Positions 1-23,800 are shown, counted from the first letter of the stretch. The stretch is 64,000 nucleotides of DNA from Aurelia coerulea (GCA_039566865.1 CM076953.1:6014001-6078000), one strand, 5' to 3'. Notes: generated by a model not told the origin, from the letters alone. A program made the numbers and translations.

Positions 1-2
1 GT

Positions 3-818
3 TCCAGTTACCCAACGAAAGAAAGTGGAGCCAGTATTGAGGAGTTCCCAAAAAGCGACGATAAGTCGATAATAACAAAGGAAAGGGTCTGTGCGAAAAT
101 CAAGAGGATAAAAACAAGCTTTCGTAAAGCTGTTGACAGCGGTCGTCGAAGTGGTGGAGGCCGTGTCATCTCTCATCTGTACGATGAATGCTACGATATT
201 TGGGCTGGTTCTCCAGCAGTTGACAGCATCGAAACTGGCATCGAAACCGACTCGCTGGAAAACACTGATGTTTCATCACAAAGTATTTGGGGAGATTCAA
301 GCTCAGTCGTAAACAGTGACTCAGAGAAGGAAAAGGAAGAGGACGAGGAAACTGTTGGTGGGGTACCAAAGATAAAGGATATGGGAGCTTGCAGAAGAAA
401 TCTTCTGAATCATCTGAAAGAAAAGAAAGATGCAAAATTGACTAAAAGAATGTCCACCGAAGCTCAGCTGTTAGATGCTGCAAAGCAAGAGATTGCTGTC
501 AAGAAAAGAATTGTTGAAAGCATTGAAGACTCGGAGAAAAGGCATGAACAGCAAATGAAAACATTCAATGAGACAATGGGTGCCCTCACATCTGCAATTG
601 GAAATGGCTTTGCCATGCTACAAGGATTGATGCAGCAGCAAATGCACCAACCCCAACCATACTTTCAAAGTCCAACGAGATTCATGGGCCAGCAGTCTTT
701 CAGCGGTCAGCACGTTAATGACAATAGTCAACCACGCAGTGGAGACAACCTACAAGTAAATTGCAACAACAGCCAGAACAATTTTTACAAATCATACCTA
801 GATGATGATAACTTTTAA
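3..818 (+). CDS. Harbinger partner DNA-binding protein (Myb/SANT-like), 5'-partial
   Basis: The frame is open from base 3 to the TAA ending at 818, so the protein continues upstream of the window; the ATG at 381 is internal. In family members this second Harbinger protein binds DNA through an N-terminal Myb/SANT-like trihelix and takes the transposase to the nucleus and element ends. The visible part shows a basic segment (IKRIKTSFRKAV), a conserved-looking YDECYDIWAGSPAV stretch, an acidic region (KEKEEDEE), a lysine-rich segment, a predicted coiled coil (about TEAQLLDAAKQEIAVKKRIV), and a Gln/Asn-rich tail (QGLMQQQM onward). The Myb domain itself should lie to the left. It converges on the transposase gene. 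Family assignment rests on the recognisable middle segment plus the neighbour; moderately sure. Confidence 0.75.
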   Translation, partial: SSYPTKESGASIEEFPKSDDKSIITKERVCAKIKRIKTSFRKAVDSGRRSGGGRVISHLYDECYDIWAGSPAVDSIETGIETDSLENTDVSSQSIWGDSSSVVNSDSEKEKEEDEETVGGVPKIKDMGACRRNLLNHLKEKKDAKLTKRMSTEAQLLDAAKQEIAVKKRIVESIEDSEKRHEQQMKTFNETMGALTSAIGNGFAMLQGLMQQQMHQPQPYFQSPTRFMGQQSFSGQHVNDNSQPRSGDNLQVNCNNSQNNFYKSYLDDDNF

Positions 819-1728
819 CAAAATATAATACAAAAAATGCTGGATGTCTAAAAGAATCTCCATCCCCAATACATTCATGTGAAAAAATGAATGATGTATT
901 TTGAAAAGTAAATGTTTGAACTTGAAGCCTTGTTTTTCTGTTTGAGGTTGAAACCTGTCTGGGTTTTCATTGCTGGCTAGGCTAGTTCTGATGAAAAGCC
1001 ACTTGAAATGCTAACATTTCTCAAATTGTTTCTGTAGGGGCATACAAAGCAGTGTTTTGGAGAAAGTTCTCAAATTAGGGAGTACATTAGAATGCTCTCC
1101 ACATGTATTTTTTTCATAGGAAACTAAAGATTTTGCCCTGTACTGAAAGTTTCTTAAAATCATCAGATTTTCAGTGCTCAGAGTTTCTTACGGGTTTTTT
1201 CAGAGGTTCCATGACAATATTTTTGTTCACTACCTGTGCCCCCATGAACATTTCAAAACAAGATTTTTTAAGCCTTTCCAATGTTTAGACATTACTCAAG
1301 TACCTATGAGTAATATGATATGAGAAACAAGTGAAAGTAAAGTAGAAATATTTCAAGGATTTCCTTTATCAAAATAAATAGTTTCTTAAATTATATTTTC
1401 CCAGAACTGGAGTTTCTTATTTTTTGGCGATCTGAGAGTTCAGTTTCTTATGGGCAGTTTCTTATAAAAAATATGTAATGCATCCTACAAAACTGTTGCA
1501 ATTCAATGGCACTGAAACTGAGATCTCATAGCTGTTGCCTTTCAAACTTCCAATACTCAGGCTCCACTGAGCTTCATAAACTGTGGGACACATTTTGAAC
1601 ACCCAGTATTAGTGTTAGTCTTGCCATTGAAATTAAACATCCCATGTTCGTTGTTTGTATATCTACCAAAAAGACCAATAACAAAACGAGTTATAAAATT
1701 GTTTACGTTGTGAGGAATGTCTTTCATC
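819..1728. other. Spacer between the two convergent Harbinger genes
   Basis: About 0.9 kb of AT-rich sequence between the two stop codons, presumably the two 3' UTRs. Short ORFs on + (1103-1288, 1644-1925) have no recognisable features, and the second overlaps the transposase antisense. I see no separate element inside it. Confidence 0.5.
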
Positions 1729-3036
1729 TCAGTCGAAGTACTTCAGGAAGATATTTCGTATTCTCTTTCCACTGGCTTCATCACCATTACCAAGTGAATA
1801 TCTGTTCCCTAAAGTTGGAGGTTGAAATTCTCCATCATACTTTATTGCACTCTGCATTTCCTCATTTCCAACTCTCTCACTGTGAATTTCACAATAGTTG
1901 TGCAAAACAAAGCAAGAATAAATAAGATAGGGAAGTATTCCTGGTGCAACATCCATTTCACGTTTGAGACATCCAAACCTTGCTTTTAGCCTTCCAAAGG
2001 AACATTCAATTACCATTCTAGCAGATGATAATCTATAACCAAACAACTGCTCTGCTGCAGTGTTACCACCACCTGGAAACTCCTTCATAAGGAATGGTAA
2101 TAGGGGATAAGCTGGGTCACCAAGTATACAAATAGGAACTGGATCCTCATCTTCAACAATAACTTTCATGCACCTTGGTATTTCTCCTTCTCTTAGATGT
2201 TTGTTAATGGCAGAGTTAGCAAAAATTCTAGCATCGTGTACACTACCAGGCCATTTTACTACAACATCAGTGAAGCAGTACCTGTAATCGCACACTGCTT
2301 GCACATTGAACGAGTAACGGTTCTTTCGATTAAGAAAATCAGTTGGGCTGTCACTTGGCCTTCTAATAAATACATGAGTGCCATCTATTGCACCTATACA
2401 TTGAGGAAATCCATGTCTCTCATAAAATTTTGTTGCTGAAGTTTCTACTTCTTCTTTGGTCTTTGGGAGTTTGATATAGATAGGACCAAGGTGAACAGTT
2501 ATGATCATTGAAACTCTCTTTACGATATTGGAAACAGCAGCTCTTGAAATGCCAAATGAATTTGCAACTTTTCTATACCTCCCCTCATCTGAAACGTAAT
2601 ACAAAAAAACAGCCACTTGTTTCTCGACAGATATTGGAATACGCATATTTGTCCGTTGTCTCTGCAGGAAAGGTCTCAGTTGGTCACATAGGTTCAAGAA
2701 ATTGTCCCTGGACATCCTAAAATTTTCCCTCCATTCTTCCGGAATGACTACTTGTCGCACAAAGTTTAACCACCAAACACTGGTTCGACCAGGCCTTTGC
2801 CAAAATCGTCTTTCCTTTCGCTTCCTTGAACATCTTGATTTCAAAATAAACAGTCTCCTTGAACTTTGTTCAGCCAAGGCTACCAACCTGTTTCTTCTGG
2901 CTCGATGAACATTCGTTAGATATGTTGACAGAAGATAACCGAAGTTCACCGTTGCAACCAGCGAACTCAGAATTGAAATTAAAGTGATAGCGAAATCAAA
3001 GTTCTCCATTTTCAAACACCACCACAGCATAAACAA
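1729..3036 (-). CDS. PIF/Harbinger transposase (DDE nuclease)
   Basis: A 435-residue uninterrupted ORF. Harbinger transposases cut and paste DNA using a DDE triad and insert at TTA/TAA-type sites. A helix-turn-helix-like segment covers about residues 136-175 (VANSFGISRAAVSNIVKRV). The catalytic core follows: GAIDGTHVFI with D218, the family motif WPGSVHDAR (D268), LGDPAYPLLPFL with D307, and MVIECSFGRLKARFG with E344. I read the triad as D218, D307, E344, with a D-E spacing of 36 residues. The N-terminus from the first Met is oddly hydrophobic (residues 15-36), so translation may start at Met10 or a little further on. Length and motif order fit the DDE_Tnp_4 family. There is no frameshift or stop, so the enzyme may be functional. 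Confidence 0.93.
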   Translation of the reverse strand: MFMLWWCLKMENFDFAITLISILSSLVATVNFGYLLSTYLTNVHRARRNRLVALAEQSSRRLFILKSRCSRKRKERRFWQRPGRTSVWWLNFVRQVVIPEEWRENFRMSRDNFLNLCDQLRPFLQRQRTNMRIPISVEKQVAVFLYYVSDEGRYRKVANSFGISRAAVSNIVKRVSMIITVHLGPIYIKLPKTKEEVETSATKFYERHGFPQCIGAIDGTHVFIRRPSDSPTDFLNRKNRYSFNVQAVCDYRYCFTDVVVKWPGSVHDARIFANSAINKHLREGEIPRCMKVIVEDEDPVPICILGDPAYPLLPFLMKEFPGGGNTAAEQLFGYRLSSARMVIECSFGRLKARFGCLKREMDVAPGILPYLIYSCFVLHNYCEIHSERVGNEEMQSAIKYDGEFQPPTLGNRYSLGNGDEASGKRIRNIFLKYFD

Positions 3037-3117
3037 AAATTATTTGGCTGCAATGTTCTTTCTGCCTCTTTTTGAAGAGAAATTGCCTCGTTGTGGTACC
3101 GTACTCAGAAAAATCCA

Positions 3118-3305
3118 CTTTCGAGTGTTTACACGGGACCAAATGAGTTCGGTTCCAAAAAAGTTCGCTTTCCTAGGTGAACTCAAAAAAGTACGGCTAG
3201 GTGAACTTTTTGAGTACGGTTAGGCAGGTCTCGTGTGAACGGAAAGCCAAAGTGAATCTTTTTGGAACCGAACTTTTGTGGAACCGTACTCGTGTAAACG
3301 GGGTC
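3118..3305. repeat. Harbinger right end: terminal plus subterminal inverted repeats
   Basis: The motif GTTTACACG..GAGTTCGGTTCCAAAAA near 3128 recurs inverted as TTTTTGGAACCGAAC..CGTACTCGTGTAAAC ending at 3300, and the middle holds a second inverted pair (GGTGAACTCAAAAAAGTACG against CGTACTCAAAAAGTTCACC). The end can therefore fold into a long imperfect hairpin. Such subterminal repeats are candidate binding sites for the partner protein. Confidence 0.7.
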
Positions 3306-3731
3306 TTATTTAAAGGCTAACGGATCCATACAATTTTGCTGACTTTTTTCGTTGACTAAAGATCTTACAAATATGGATTTTCTGAAAATATTCATCTCGA
3401 GGAACCCCTGAAAAAGAGAAATATCTAGCGATAAAGATATGTTCCTTTCCTTCCATGTTTTACATCGTGTGCGTAAAGAGCATTCAAACGCTTGTCAATT
3501 TCATGAATTGGTGTTGAAACTCAGCAATATGCGGACCACAGGAATTTGTCTTAGGAAGTGTTAATTTTCTTCAAACAAGAAGCAAAATCGTGCTTTTTAC
3601 GGACAAAGCAGACAAATATGAGTGTTTAGGGTTTTACTAAAATAGCTGCTCAAATCGGGAAAAAACATTTTGGGACACCCGACCCGGTGTATATTTCTAT
3701 CATTAATCTAGAGATATTTTTCTCAACGTAG
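3306..3731. other. CDC5L intron sequence upstream of the first visible exon
   Basis: Low-complexity AT-rich sequence. A TTTTGGGACACCCG motif at 3669-3682 looks like one end of a mariner-type MITE with ends like those at 42181-42986, but no partner end is visible. No coding signal. Confidence 0.4.
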
Positions 3732-15055
<11,324 letters not shown>

Positions 15056-16310
15056 GAAAAATCAGCAGGGCCCTGCCTTGGGATCTGTTTTGTCTGCAAA
15101 GAGCCTCTGAAAGGAAGTAAAGGAGAAAAAATCGAAGATCTCTGGGCTTTAACTGCGGTAGCCTTAGGTTAGAGAGCCAATGGTTATAATCTTTAAAAGA
15201 TAATGAAGGAACTTATCTTGTTGGTACCCTCTCCGTAGATAAATGTATGAAATGAAATGGAACCAATTACCTAGGGCATGCTTCGGTATTTGTGCGACGT
15301 TCAATGTTAGACTGTAAACCCCGCAAATGGGAACACATGTCTACGTCAGTCAAAACACCAAACCAAATTCTTTTTTCTGCCTGGCAAAATGTTCATAAAT
15401 GCTTCTTTAGTAGTGTATGAAAACTTTTTAGCTTTCAATAATCACGAAGAATAACGTTATATTGTCGTTTTCTTTGCCTTATTGCTAGACTTATTACATG
15501 GAGTTTCTTGTTTCCCTTTGCGCTTTGACTTGATGATGGCGCTTCGGTCAACAAAAACAACAATTCAACTCATGAGATGAGCGTAACTTGAGGGTCCTTA
15601 TCAGTGATTAGTGGTCCTTATGGAGTGAGGCTACCTCCCTCATTGGCAGCTGCAACTACGATGAAACTTTTACCCTGCCTGCTTTTCAAGATATTTGTGT
15701 TAGACTGGCCTGTCTTGACACATCTAAAACCATCAAGGGCAGAATGTCTAACAATAGCATATGTTATCGACAACAATCGACAGTCCAGTATAAAGCAATT
15801 AAGGACTGCAGACAAGGGGGTTTCTCGGCCTGGTCAAGCTTTTTAAACTAATCATTCTGCAAAGGATGCCTCGATAACAGGGTAGCAAACATGTAACTCT
15901 GGTAAATGTGAGAGCTTTCACGAATTCCCCCATGGACATCATCAATTCACGAATTCACGTCCACAAAAGTGAGTTTTCACGTTCACGGCCGAACCTCAAT
16001 TCACGAAATCACGTCACAAAATTTGCCAATTCACGTTTTCACGGTCCAAAAATGATCAAATCCAGCTTCACAAAAAAACCTATTGGGGGGGCCACTAGCA
16101 ACAGGGTAATCGTGCACCCGGAAAGGATCTTATCAGGGAGAGAGCATTATTCTCATTAACTTTTCAATGAGGTGAGATGATGTCCAATCTCACTGACGAG
16201 AACACACAACATTTTTCTCACCGACATGAGAAAATCAATGAGATTGCTGAGATGGATACCATAACGTTTTGATATTTATCTCACAAACTTTCTCACTGCA
16301 CAGTCTCACA
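15056..16310. other. CDC5L 3' UTR / intergenic region
   Basis: No AATAAA signal was seen close to the stop. At about 15560-15650 the sequence matches a repeat also present inverted at 46140-46195 (GATGAGCGTAACT.GAGGGTCC). At about 15905-16050 there are degenerate TTCACGAATTCACG units. No gene. Confidence 0.5.
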
Positions 16311-16877
16311 TAGACTGATTACAATGAGTCCCAGTAATCGCTATTCAAAACGAGGCTATTACACCAGACCGAGACCGCTCATACTGGGACTCATATTATT
16401 ACGGCAATATTTTTGGACTGACTTTTTTCACTTTTGAACGCCCTTGTGAACGAGGCTGCTATACACGGTCATGTACAAAGTATGCAACAAATACAACGCC
16501 ATTAGAATTTCTGCAAATTCGATTGATTGATGTTGACCAACGGAAACTCGAAGCTCAAAGCAGAGTTTCAAGCAGCTTGGCCGGACAGAACAAAGTCTTA
16601 CGGTGAAGAATGCCATGAAAACAGTTGGCGACAATATCAAATCTTGTATGCAGGTACTATTTTGCTGCTTTCGCTAAGCATTAACTGATTTATTGTGAAG
16701 TTTTCAAATCAATGTGTTTCATTTGAAAACTACAAATGTTTGTGCTTTTCTGACTAGGCCCGTATCGAAACGAGGCAGTCATACTCATTTCAAAATAATG
16801 GCGTTTGATTATGAGTCGTAGTTAGGAGCGTCCGGCAGTATTTCAATAGCGATAACTACGACCATATCATCAGTCTA
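16311..16877. mobile_element. TAGACTGAT MITE with 9-bp TSD, copy 1
   Basis: 567 bp with terminal inverted repeats TAGACTGATTACAATG and TAGACTGATGATATGG that extend imperfectly for about 40 bp. Exact 9-bp duplications AGTCTCACA flank it (16302-16310, 16878-16886). A subterminal hairpin pairs ATGAGTCCCAGTA with TACTGGGACTCAT. The 9-bp TSD suggests mobilisation by a Mutator-like transposase. The almost identical copy at 28537 has the same length. Confidence 0.9.
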
Positions 16878-17217
16878 AGTCTCACATGTGTGTCGATATA
16901 TTTCGAAAGAAATGACACTCTCTGACACCTGACACCCTGTGGATTGGATTGGAAACGAGGCAGCAGTCCTCGGTGACAACATCACAAAGGCTTCATTTGT
17001 TGTGAGGTCGTTTTGTTGATAATGTGAGGTCTGCGATTTGCAACTTTGTTACCGGTTTATAATCACATTAAAGATTTTGAAGAACAGAATCTGATGGATC
17101 TATTGGAATGTACAAGACTGCGAATTAACCAAACGATATTTTGGTGTGTTGCATGGAGGAAAGACTTGCAATGAATGATTTATTTGTTAGGCCGACAGGC
17201 AGCAAGAGCGGTCTACC
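16878..17217. other. STK40 upstream region / probable 5' UTR acceptor
   Basis: An in-frame TAG at 17188-17190 directly precedes the coding frame, and TTTATTTGTTAG before 17191 looks like a splice acceptor. A non-coding 5' exon further upstream is therefore likely. Confidence 0.45.
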
Positions 17218-17877
17218 ATGAATCTCAACTCTTCTCATCATAATGCTCCCCTTCCTAATGGCCATATAATGCTAAATGGTTCTGGAAATGGCATCAAACG
17301 AAGACTTAGCAGCTTCAGTAAAATAAATTCAGATATCGATGCTAAGAAATGTCGGAAATGCGGACACACATCGTCAATCAAGCGTGCTGGCCCCTTTTTG
17401 CTGGGTCCAAGACTTGGAAATTCGCCAGTGCGAAGTATCGTTCAATGCCTTGCACGGAAAGAAGATACAAATGATTTTTATTCGATAAAGCTATTAACAT
17501 TAGAAGAACCAGGCAAAGAGACACAAGATGGTAAACAGGGGAAGATGTTACTTCACACGGAGTATTCGTTGTTGTCGCTTTTGCATGATCAAGGTGGAGT
17601 TGTTCATCATCATGGAATGTTCCAAGACGAAATCTTAGATGACAATGAACAGGAAGCACCCAGGACTAAAGACGACCAACAGTCTGTCATAACAATGCCA
17701 AGAATTCGCAGGAGATTATGTCTGGTTTTGGATTGTTTGAGTGCTCATGATTATGGCAACTCCACAGCAGACCTTATCAATCTACAACATTATGTCATCA
17801 GAGAGAAAAAGTTATCAGAAAGGGAAGCAGTTGTTATCTTTCATGATATTGTGAAGGTTGTCGAAAGTTTGCATAAG
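17218..17877 (+). CDS. STK40: STK40 exon 1 (N-lobe)
   Basis: 220 codons in phase 0 ending ..VESLHK, donor GTGAGC. The first 55 residues are longer than in human and include a small Cys pair (KKCRKCGH); then the N-lobe, including HTEYSLLSLL and INLQHYVIREKKLSEREAVVIF. Confidence 0.95.
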
Positions 17878-20800
17878 GTGAGCACAGCCTGTAAAGTTGA
17901 AAATTATATTTCCATCTCCCTAAAAACTTGCATATCAGAATGAATTAATGAATTAAATTCTACTCTTCGGCAAAGATCACCATGATGAGGATGTTGAGCA
18001 AGCCCGAGTAGAAATTAGGAGAGCGAGGCTGGGGGGGAATGACTTGTGGATGGATGGGGGTCTGCTGCCTGGTTTTTAAGAAAGGTAACCACTTCTAATT
18101 ACCGAAACTTGAATTGGTACCCATTTTTGTGATGAATTTTGGCATAAAACTGCCTATTTTAAATTATTTGTGCGAATTTCAGCGAAACCCCACCCATATT
18201 TATGGAAAATCTGCTGAGAAAGGACTCTTCTGGTTTAGGAAATTTGGGCTCGAAAACCCACCTACATATAGGCGGCACATACCTATACCCTGAACATGTT
18301 ATCCCCCCCTGGGGGCAGAGGCCACTATATCTCACTGTTTCACTGGATTGTTTATCCATTGTACATCTTGAATACCCGATTGCTTCATTGGGTGTGCAAG
18401 TGCCGCATTTTCTTTGCACGCAAGCAAAGGGGGGCAAATAACTAAAAAATACCTCATCTGCCATGGAGATTGTCACTTTTTCATGGAAAGTCCTTAACAA
18501 TTGTTCATTCTCATAAAAATGTCATCCAATGTTTGGAGGACTCATTGTCCCTTGCTGATGAAGACCAGAAAACACTTTTCCAACCGCAAAGTGACAACAT
18601 GCTCTAGGTATACAAGTCTCCTACCTGTATTAATCACATGTCCTCGAACCACCCCCCCCCCCAACTGTTTTGAACGCCTCACAAAAATATGTTCAAGTGA
18701 CACTGAAAATTCAGGACAACAGCTGCAGACACTCCTTGAAGAAAGCAAACTTCCATGATACTCTCTTGCTCTCCTTGATCTGTATCATTTATTCTACCAA
18801 CATAATTTCTTGTGCATAATCTCCTTTTATACTAATTTTCTTTCAGAAAAATATTGTACATAGAGACCTCAAGCTTGGGAACATTGTCCTAAACAGAAGG
18901 TAATTCAAATTTGATTGTAGTAAATAAAAGCACCTCAAGGAATGTTTTGATTACAAAATTTGTTTACTGATGTGAACTTAAAGGGGCAGTCATCTATTCA
19001 GTCTTTGTAGCTCTTTTGGCTACAGCAACCAAAATAGGTAAACCCCCAAAAAGATATCTTATAACCTGCCTCACAAATAAATACAGTAGGTGGATGAAGT
19101 TTGGGCTCAAACTATATAATGAATTGCGAATTGCAGAGAGACCCAGGAGAAGAAGGCAAGCCTCCCTGTCTAGCATGCCATTTTGGGTTTGAGGCAATGC
19201 TTTACACTGGCTCAGGGACCGCGCAGCGGTTTCAAAGTGGGGGGGCTGAGCGGCAAGCGAAGCGAGCCGTAATGGGGGTGGAAAATTTTTTGACACCACG
19301 CCCTTCACAACGTCGGAAAATGCCCCTTTCAAAGAAGACTTGCCTCTTTATGTCCATATTTATATATAGTTCGGTTCAGAAATGATTTAATTATTATGAA
19401 AAGAGACATCCAGCGAAAGTTTCTTCTGAAAAAAAAAATTACTACTTAAAATCTGTCAGAGCAAACTTTCCAAAGTTGCGATGCTTAGTCATTTTTAACG
19501 AAATCGTTAGCAATTTTCAAGAGGGACAAGAGGGACATCGTGTCTACTCGTTGTTTATGAAAGTTCGATATCGCTAACTCGGTTGAATCTTGCTTGCTTC
19601 ATGTTTAAACGAAGCCAGGTTTTGAGGCGTCTAGCCATTGACAAAGATCTCTCAGCAGATGCAGCATATCATGTTTTACGTTATACTAAATATACCACGG
19701 TTGCCTGGTTGACACATAAATTTGTGTATGAGTGGTTTTTCTTCGTTACCATTGATTTATTTGAATGAAAAAATTGAAATCTCTGAAAAAAATGGGGTGG
19801 GGGGGCTTTAGCCCCCCCTAGCCTAATAGCTGCGCGGTCCCTGCACTGGCTCATGTACGAAAATACAAGGCCGGGTAATAGCCATGTACTGTATAAGCCT
19901 TGTACAGTAGTTATAGCCTTGTAACCTTGTTCTAGCCTAGAAAAGCTGCTTGTGGAAACCTTGTTTTAGACTCTGATTGTAACTTGGAAACTTACTGCTA
20001 GCCTTGTAATTTTCTTCAAAGGTTAGGAAAAGGTCACTACACATATCCCCGTTAGCCTTGTGTTTTTGAATAACTGATATTAATTTTTCTCATTTTTTAG
20101 GACAAAAAAGATAACAATTACAAACTTTTGCCTTGGCAAACACCTGATCAGAGATGATGATTTACTGAGAGATCAACGTGGAAGCCCTGCTTATATCAGC
20201 CCTGATGTTCTCAGTGGTAATTGAGTACACTTTGTTTTTCTTGAGTCATATTTTGACCACACTATTTGAGATATCTAAAATTCAATAAGACATACTTCAA
20301 GATCACCAGAAGGTTTCCTAAAGTACTGGGGGCCACACAGCTTCCACTCAATTTTTCCTTCTGAACATCTTTCTATAGTACCTACAATATTTTGTTCAGA
20401 ATGGATGACGTTTTGATAAATAAGTAGTGGGAAAAGGTGGAAGCTATGCAAAGGTCTAGAATCTTTACTGTTTTACTTTTCAACAGTGCAGCAATTTTGT
20501 AATGCAACTCCCTTAACTACTCAATATTGTCTTCATTACTATTAACCTACTGCAACTCCTTTCTTTAATGTATCCTTGCTATATGTGGGGGGCCTTTGGG
20601 GGGTACTAGAACCCGCAAACCCGGACCAAAATTAGCAAAAACCCGAAAACCTGCAAGCAAAAAATTCGAAACCCGAAATTGCACTTCGGAACGCAAAATT
20701 TCAATTTTCGGTAATAATCTTCGACTATTTCCGACATTTTCATTCTCAGTGACACTCTGTGCATCGTTTCAAGCATTCGGAAGCTGGTTTTTCGATCTCA

Positions 20801-23800
20801 GCTAACTAAAAGGGAATTTATGACTTCGAAAACCCGAAAACATTGGAATTTTTGAAAGAAGTCCCGAAACCCGAGCATCAAAATTGGCCAAACCCGCAAC
20901 CCGTGGCGCATCTCAAAACCCGAAAACCTGCACGATTTAGACGTAAAACCCCGGGGGGGTACTTGACCAGGTTTTGGTCGGGGACGTGCCATCGAAGCTT
21001 CAAAAACATACCCGTTCCTTATACCAATTTTGCGAAAAAGTATACCCGACTTTATACCAATTTTGCGAAAAAGTATACCCGACTTTATACCAATTTTCCG
21101 AAAAAGTATACCAAAATCGCGAAAATCAATACCGTTCCTTATACCAAAATCGTGAGAATCGATACCGTTCCTTATACCAGAATCGCGAAAATCGATACCC
21201 TTCCCGATGGCACGTCCCCGTACCCAAAATATGTGAAGTACCCCCCCCCCCCGGGCGTAAAACCCGAAACCCGAGGGCTAAAATTGGTCAAACCCGCAAC
21301 CCGTGAAACCCCAAAGCCCCCCTCCTATATCCTTCTGAGCGCTTTTTAAGATTTCTGCTATATTTGTTCATTTGTCCAATTATTTGTTCATTTATTCATT
21401 CGTTCATTGACACAGTCATTCATTCATTCATATCCAAGCACAACATAATTTGCCAACAAGAAGAATACGTTGCATTTTTGCCCTTTTGTGCTTTACCAAA
21501 TGTAAAATGTTAGTTGGCTCTTTGATTGGCTGTAATTTCAAACTCACTGCATTCTCCTTTCCTAACAATTTTATGTTATGATTTGCTGGCAGGCGCGTCG
21601 GAAGTGGGGCGCTGGGGGCTTCAGCGCCCCCCCCCCCAATAATTTGCTGAAGTTGGTTCATTTTTGCAAGTAAAAAAGGCTGTGAAAGCCCATCTTGTGG
21701 AAAGGAAGATTCAAACTTATCTATATTCAAGGAAGTTATTAGAATTTATCAAGCTATCATCTTTGAATTCAACGATCCAAATAATAATCTATACCCTCGT
21801 GAAATTGAAGTCCTATTTTTCAAAATTTTCCCGGAAAGACCCCCATCAGAATTGATCTTTTGTTTTTTTGAATGGCCAATTCTCCAAAAATGGGGCGTTT
21901 TCCAACGATCTAAAGGGCATGGCCATGGAACATTTTCCTGGGGGCAAGCCCCTGGACCCCCACTTTCCATCGCTCAGCTGGCATGAAGTTTCAGCCCCCC
22001 CCCCCCCAATTTGAATTTCGTTCCAACGGGCCTGGCTGGGACCAAGTTTGAGATGAAATAGTTCTCTCGTCAGTCACATACCGGGTGAGTCAGAAAGAAG
22101 AATCCCCGTTTGAAAGGTCACGGCTCCCTGGATATCAAGACAATGATATCGGTAAATATATAGTTTAATGGTAGAAATGTTCAAATCTACTATAAAATTT
22201 GCCTGACTGAAATCGGTCACTCCATTCTGAAATTATGAGGGATTTTCTCGAGAAAGCCTGTTCAAAAAACCTTAAAAACGTGCCCAAATTCATGAACAAA
22301 TTTCCCTTACATTTCTGCCTTACAATGGCCTTACAGCAATGACTTGTGGACGCTTTAGCACGTGCTATCCATTTGGGAGGATGAACAAGTCCTCCCCCTG
22401 GTATTGATGACCTTTTCAAGGGGATTCCATTCTCCCAAGAGGACAAAATACATGAATTTATTTGAGTGTCATCAATTTTAGGAAGGAGAATGTGCTCATT
22501 GTTTTCATTCGTTTTTGCAGGTTTTTGGAGGGGGTTTTCTGCGGGAAATCATCCATATCCACGGGAAGGAATGTCGGATTAAGGCCGGGTAAATTACTGA
22601 ACCTAATTGAACATATTGGCAATAAAATGAGACAGTTTTCAATATTATTGCTTTTATATTCATAGAGCACTGGCCTCCCAAGCGGGATCCTTTTTTCTGA
22701 CTCACCCGGTACCTTTTTTGAGCAACTCAAATATTGCATTGTAGGTGCTCCATATTCTGGCAAGGCAAGTGATATGTGGGCTCTTGGAGTTGTACTGTTT
22801 ACTATGTTGTATGGACAATTCCCATTCTATGACAGTGTCCCACATGAACTGTTCAGAAAGATCAAAGCTGCAGATTTCAAGATACCCAGGTGAGTTTTTG
22901 ATAACACAGACATTGGCATGCTTTTGTTGTATATCATGGCCTTTTTCAGCATATTAACCTGGGACCACGGCCCCCAGCATTTGAATAAAAAAAAAAATTA
23001 GCTGGCCCCAAGCAACCCCAACCGTGGTCTTTTTAAAAATGAAAATGAAGGAAAATTTTCGCGGGAAGAAACTTTCGTGTTTTTGGCTAAAATTTGCGAC
23101 AGTTTATTCCTCAAATCTTCCTGTAATGTGAAATTCACAAAAGTTTATTACAGAGAAACTTACTAGAATATACAATCAAATGTTCATATAACGAGCTATT
23201 GATATTTCTCTTACCATTTTTTGTACAGGGTGTCCCAGAAAAATTGTTCGACGTTTGATTAAATATTAAAAATTAACGATAAAATGTACAGGCTCCTTGT
23301 TCGATAACCCTGTTCCTAAGATTTTAAAGCAATTTTTGACGCCAGAATCTTGCGAATCCACTAAGAATTAACGGAGTTACAAGCTAAGTTCAAGTTTATG
23401 CAAAAGCTAAAACCAGACGCCCCTAACTGACTAGTTTTTCAAAAAGACGTTCCAAAATCGAGGTAAAAGAAGACTGTCAAATGTTTTAACTCTCGTTGAT
23501 ATCAGAGCAACCAAATAGGACTTCAAAAATGATTTAATTCTTGTAATCGTTGCCGAAATTTACTTAAGGATGCAAGTATCCAAAAACATGGAATGAAAAC
23601 TTAACCGATGAGAGACGGGGCCATTCCAAATTGTGCTCAACAGGATTCCTCCAAGCATCAATAACCTTGATTCAATGTTAGAGAAAGCTAATTTATCGAC
23701 AGTGCTTTCTAAATTCCATTTGATTTGCTTTGAATAAACGAAAATCTACTTTCACAAAATATGCAATTTAGGGGCGTCTAGTTTCAGCTTCCGCACAAAC

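Larger units (their letters stand above)
1..3305. mobile_element. PIF/Harbinger DNA transposon (left end outside window)
   Basis: The segment carries the two-gene set typical of animal Harbinger elements in convergent orientation: a partner DNA-binding protein on + (3-818) and the DDE transposase on - (1729-3036). The right end is an imperfect palindrome finishing CGTGTAAACGGGGTC at 3305, followed by TTA (3306-3308), the usual Harbinger 3-bp target site. The left end lies outside the window, so the duplication cannot be confirmed. The long open transposase frame argues for a young, perhaps autonomous copy. It sits upstream of the first CDC5L exon seen here, probably in a CDC5L intron. Confidence 0.85.

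Noticed and set aside
16428..16640. 70-codon minus ORF conserved with 28654-28866
   Set aside because: Both are in the same recently copied MITE, so conservation reflects recent duplication; no domain.
20596..20805. Possible telomere-like AACCCG repeat
   Set aside because: Units are AAACCCG/AACCTGC variants in a 0.7-kb transposon, not a TTAGGG array.
20843..21349. 168-codon + ORF with YTNFAKKYTRL repeats
   Set aside because: Encoded entirely by the 33-bp tandem units of a transposon; a second overlapping frame is equally open.
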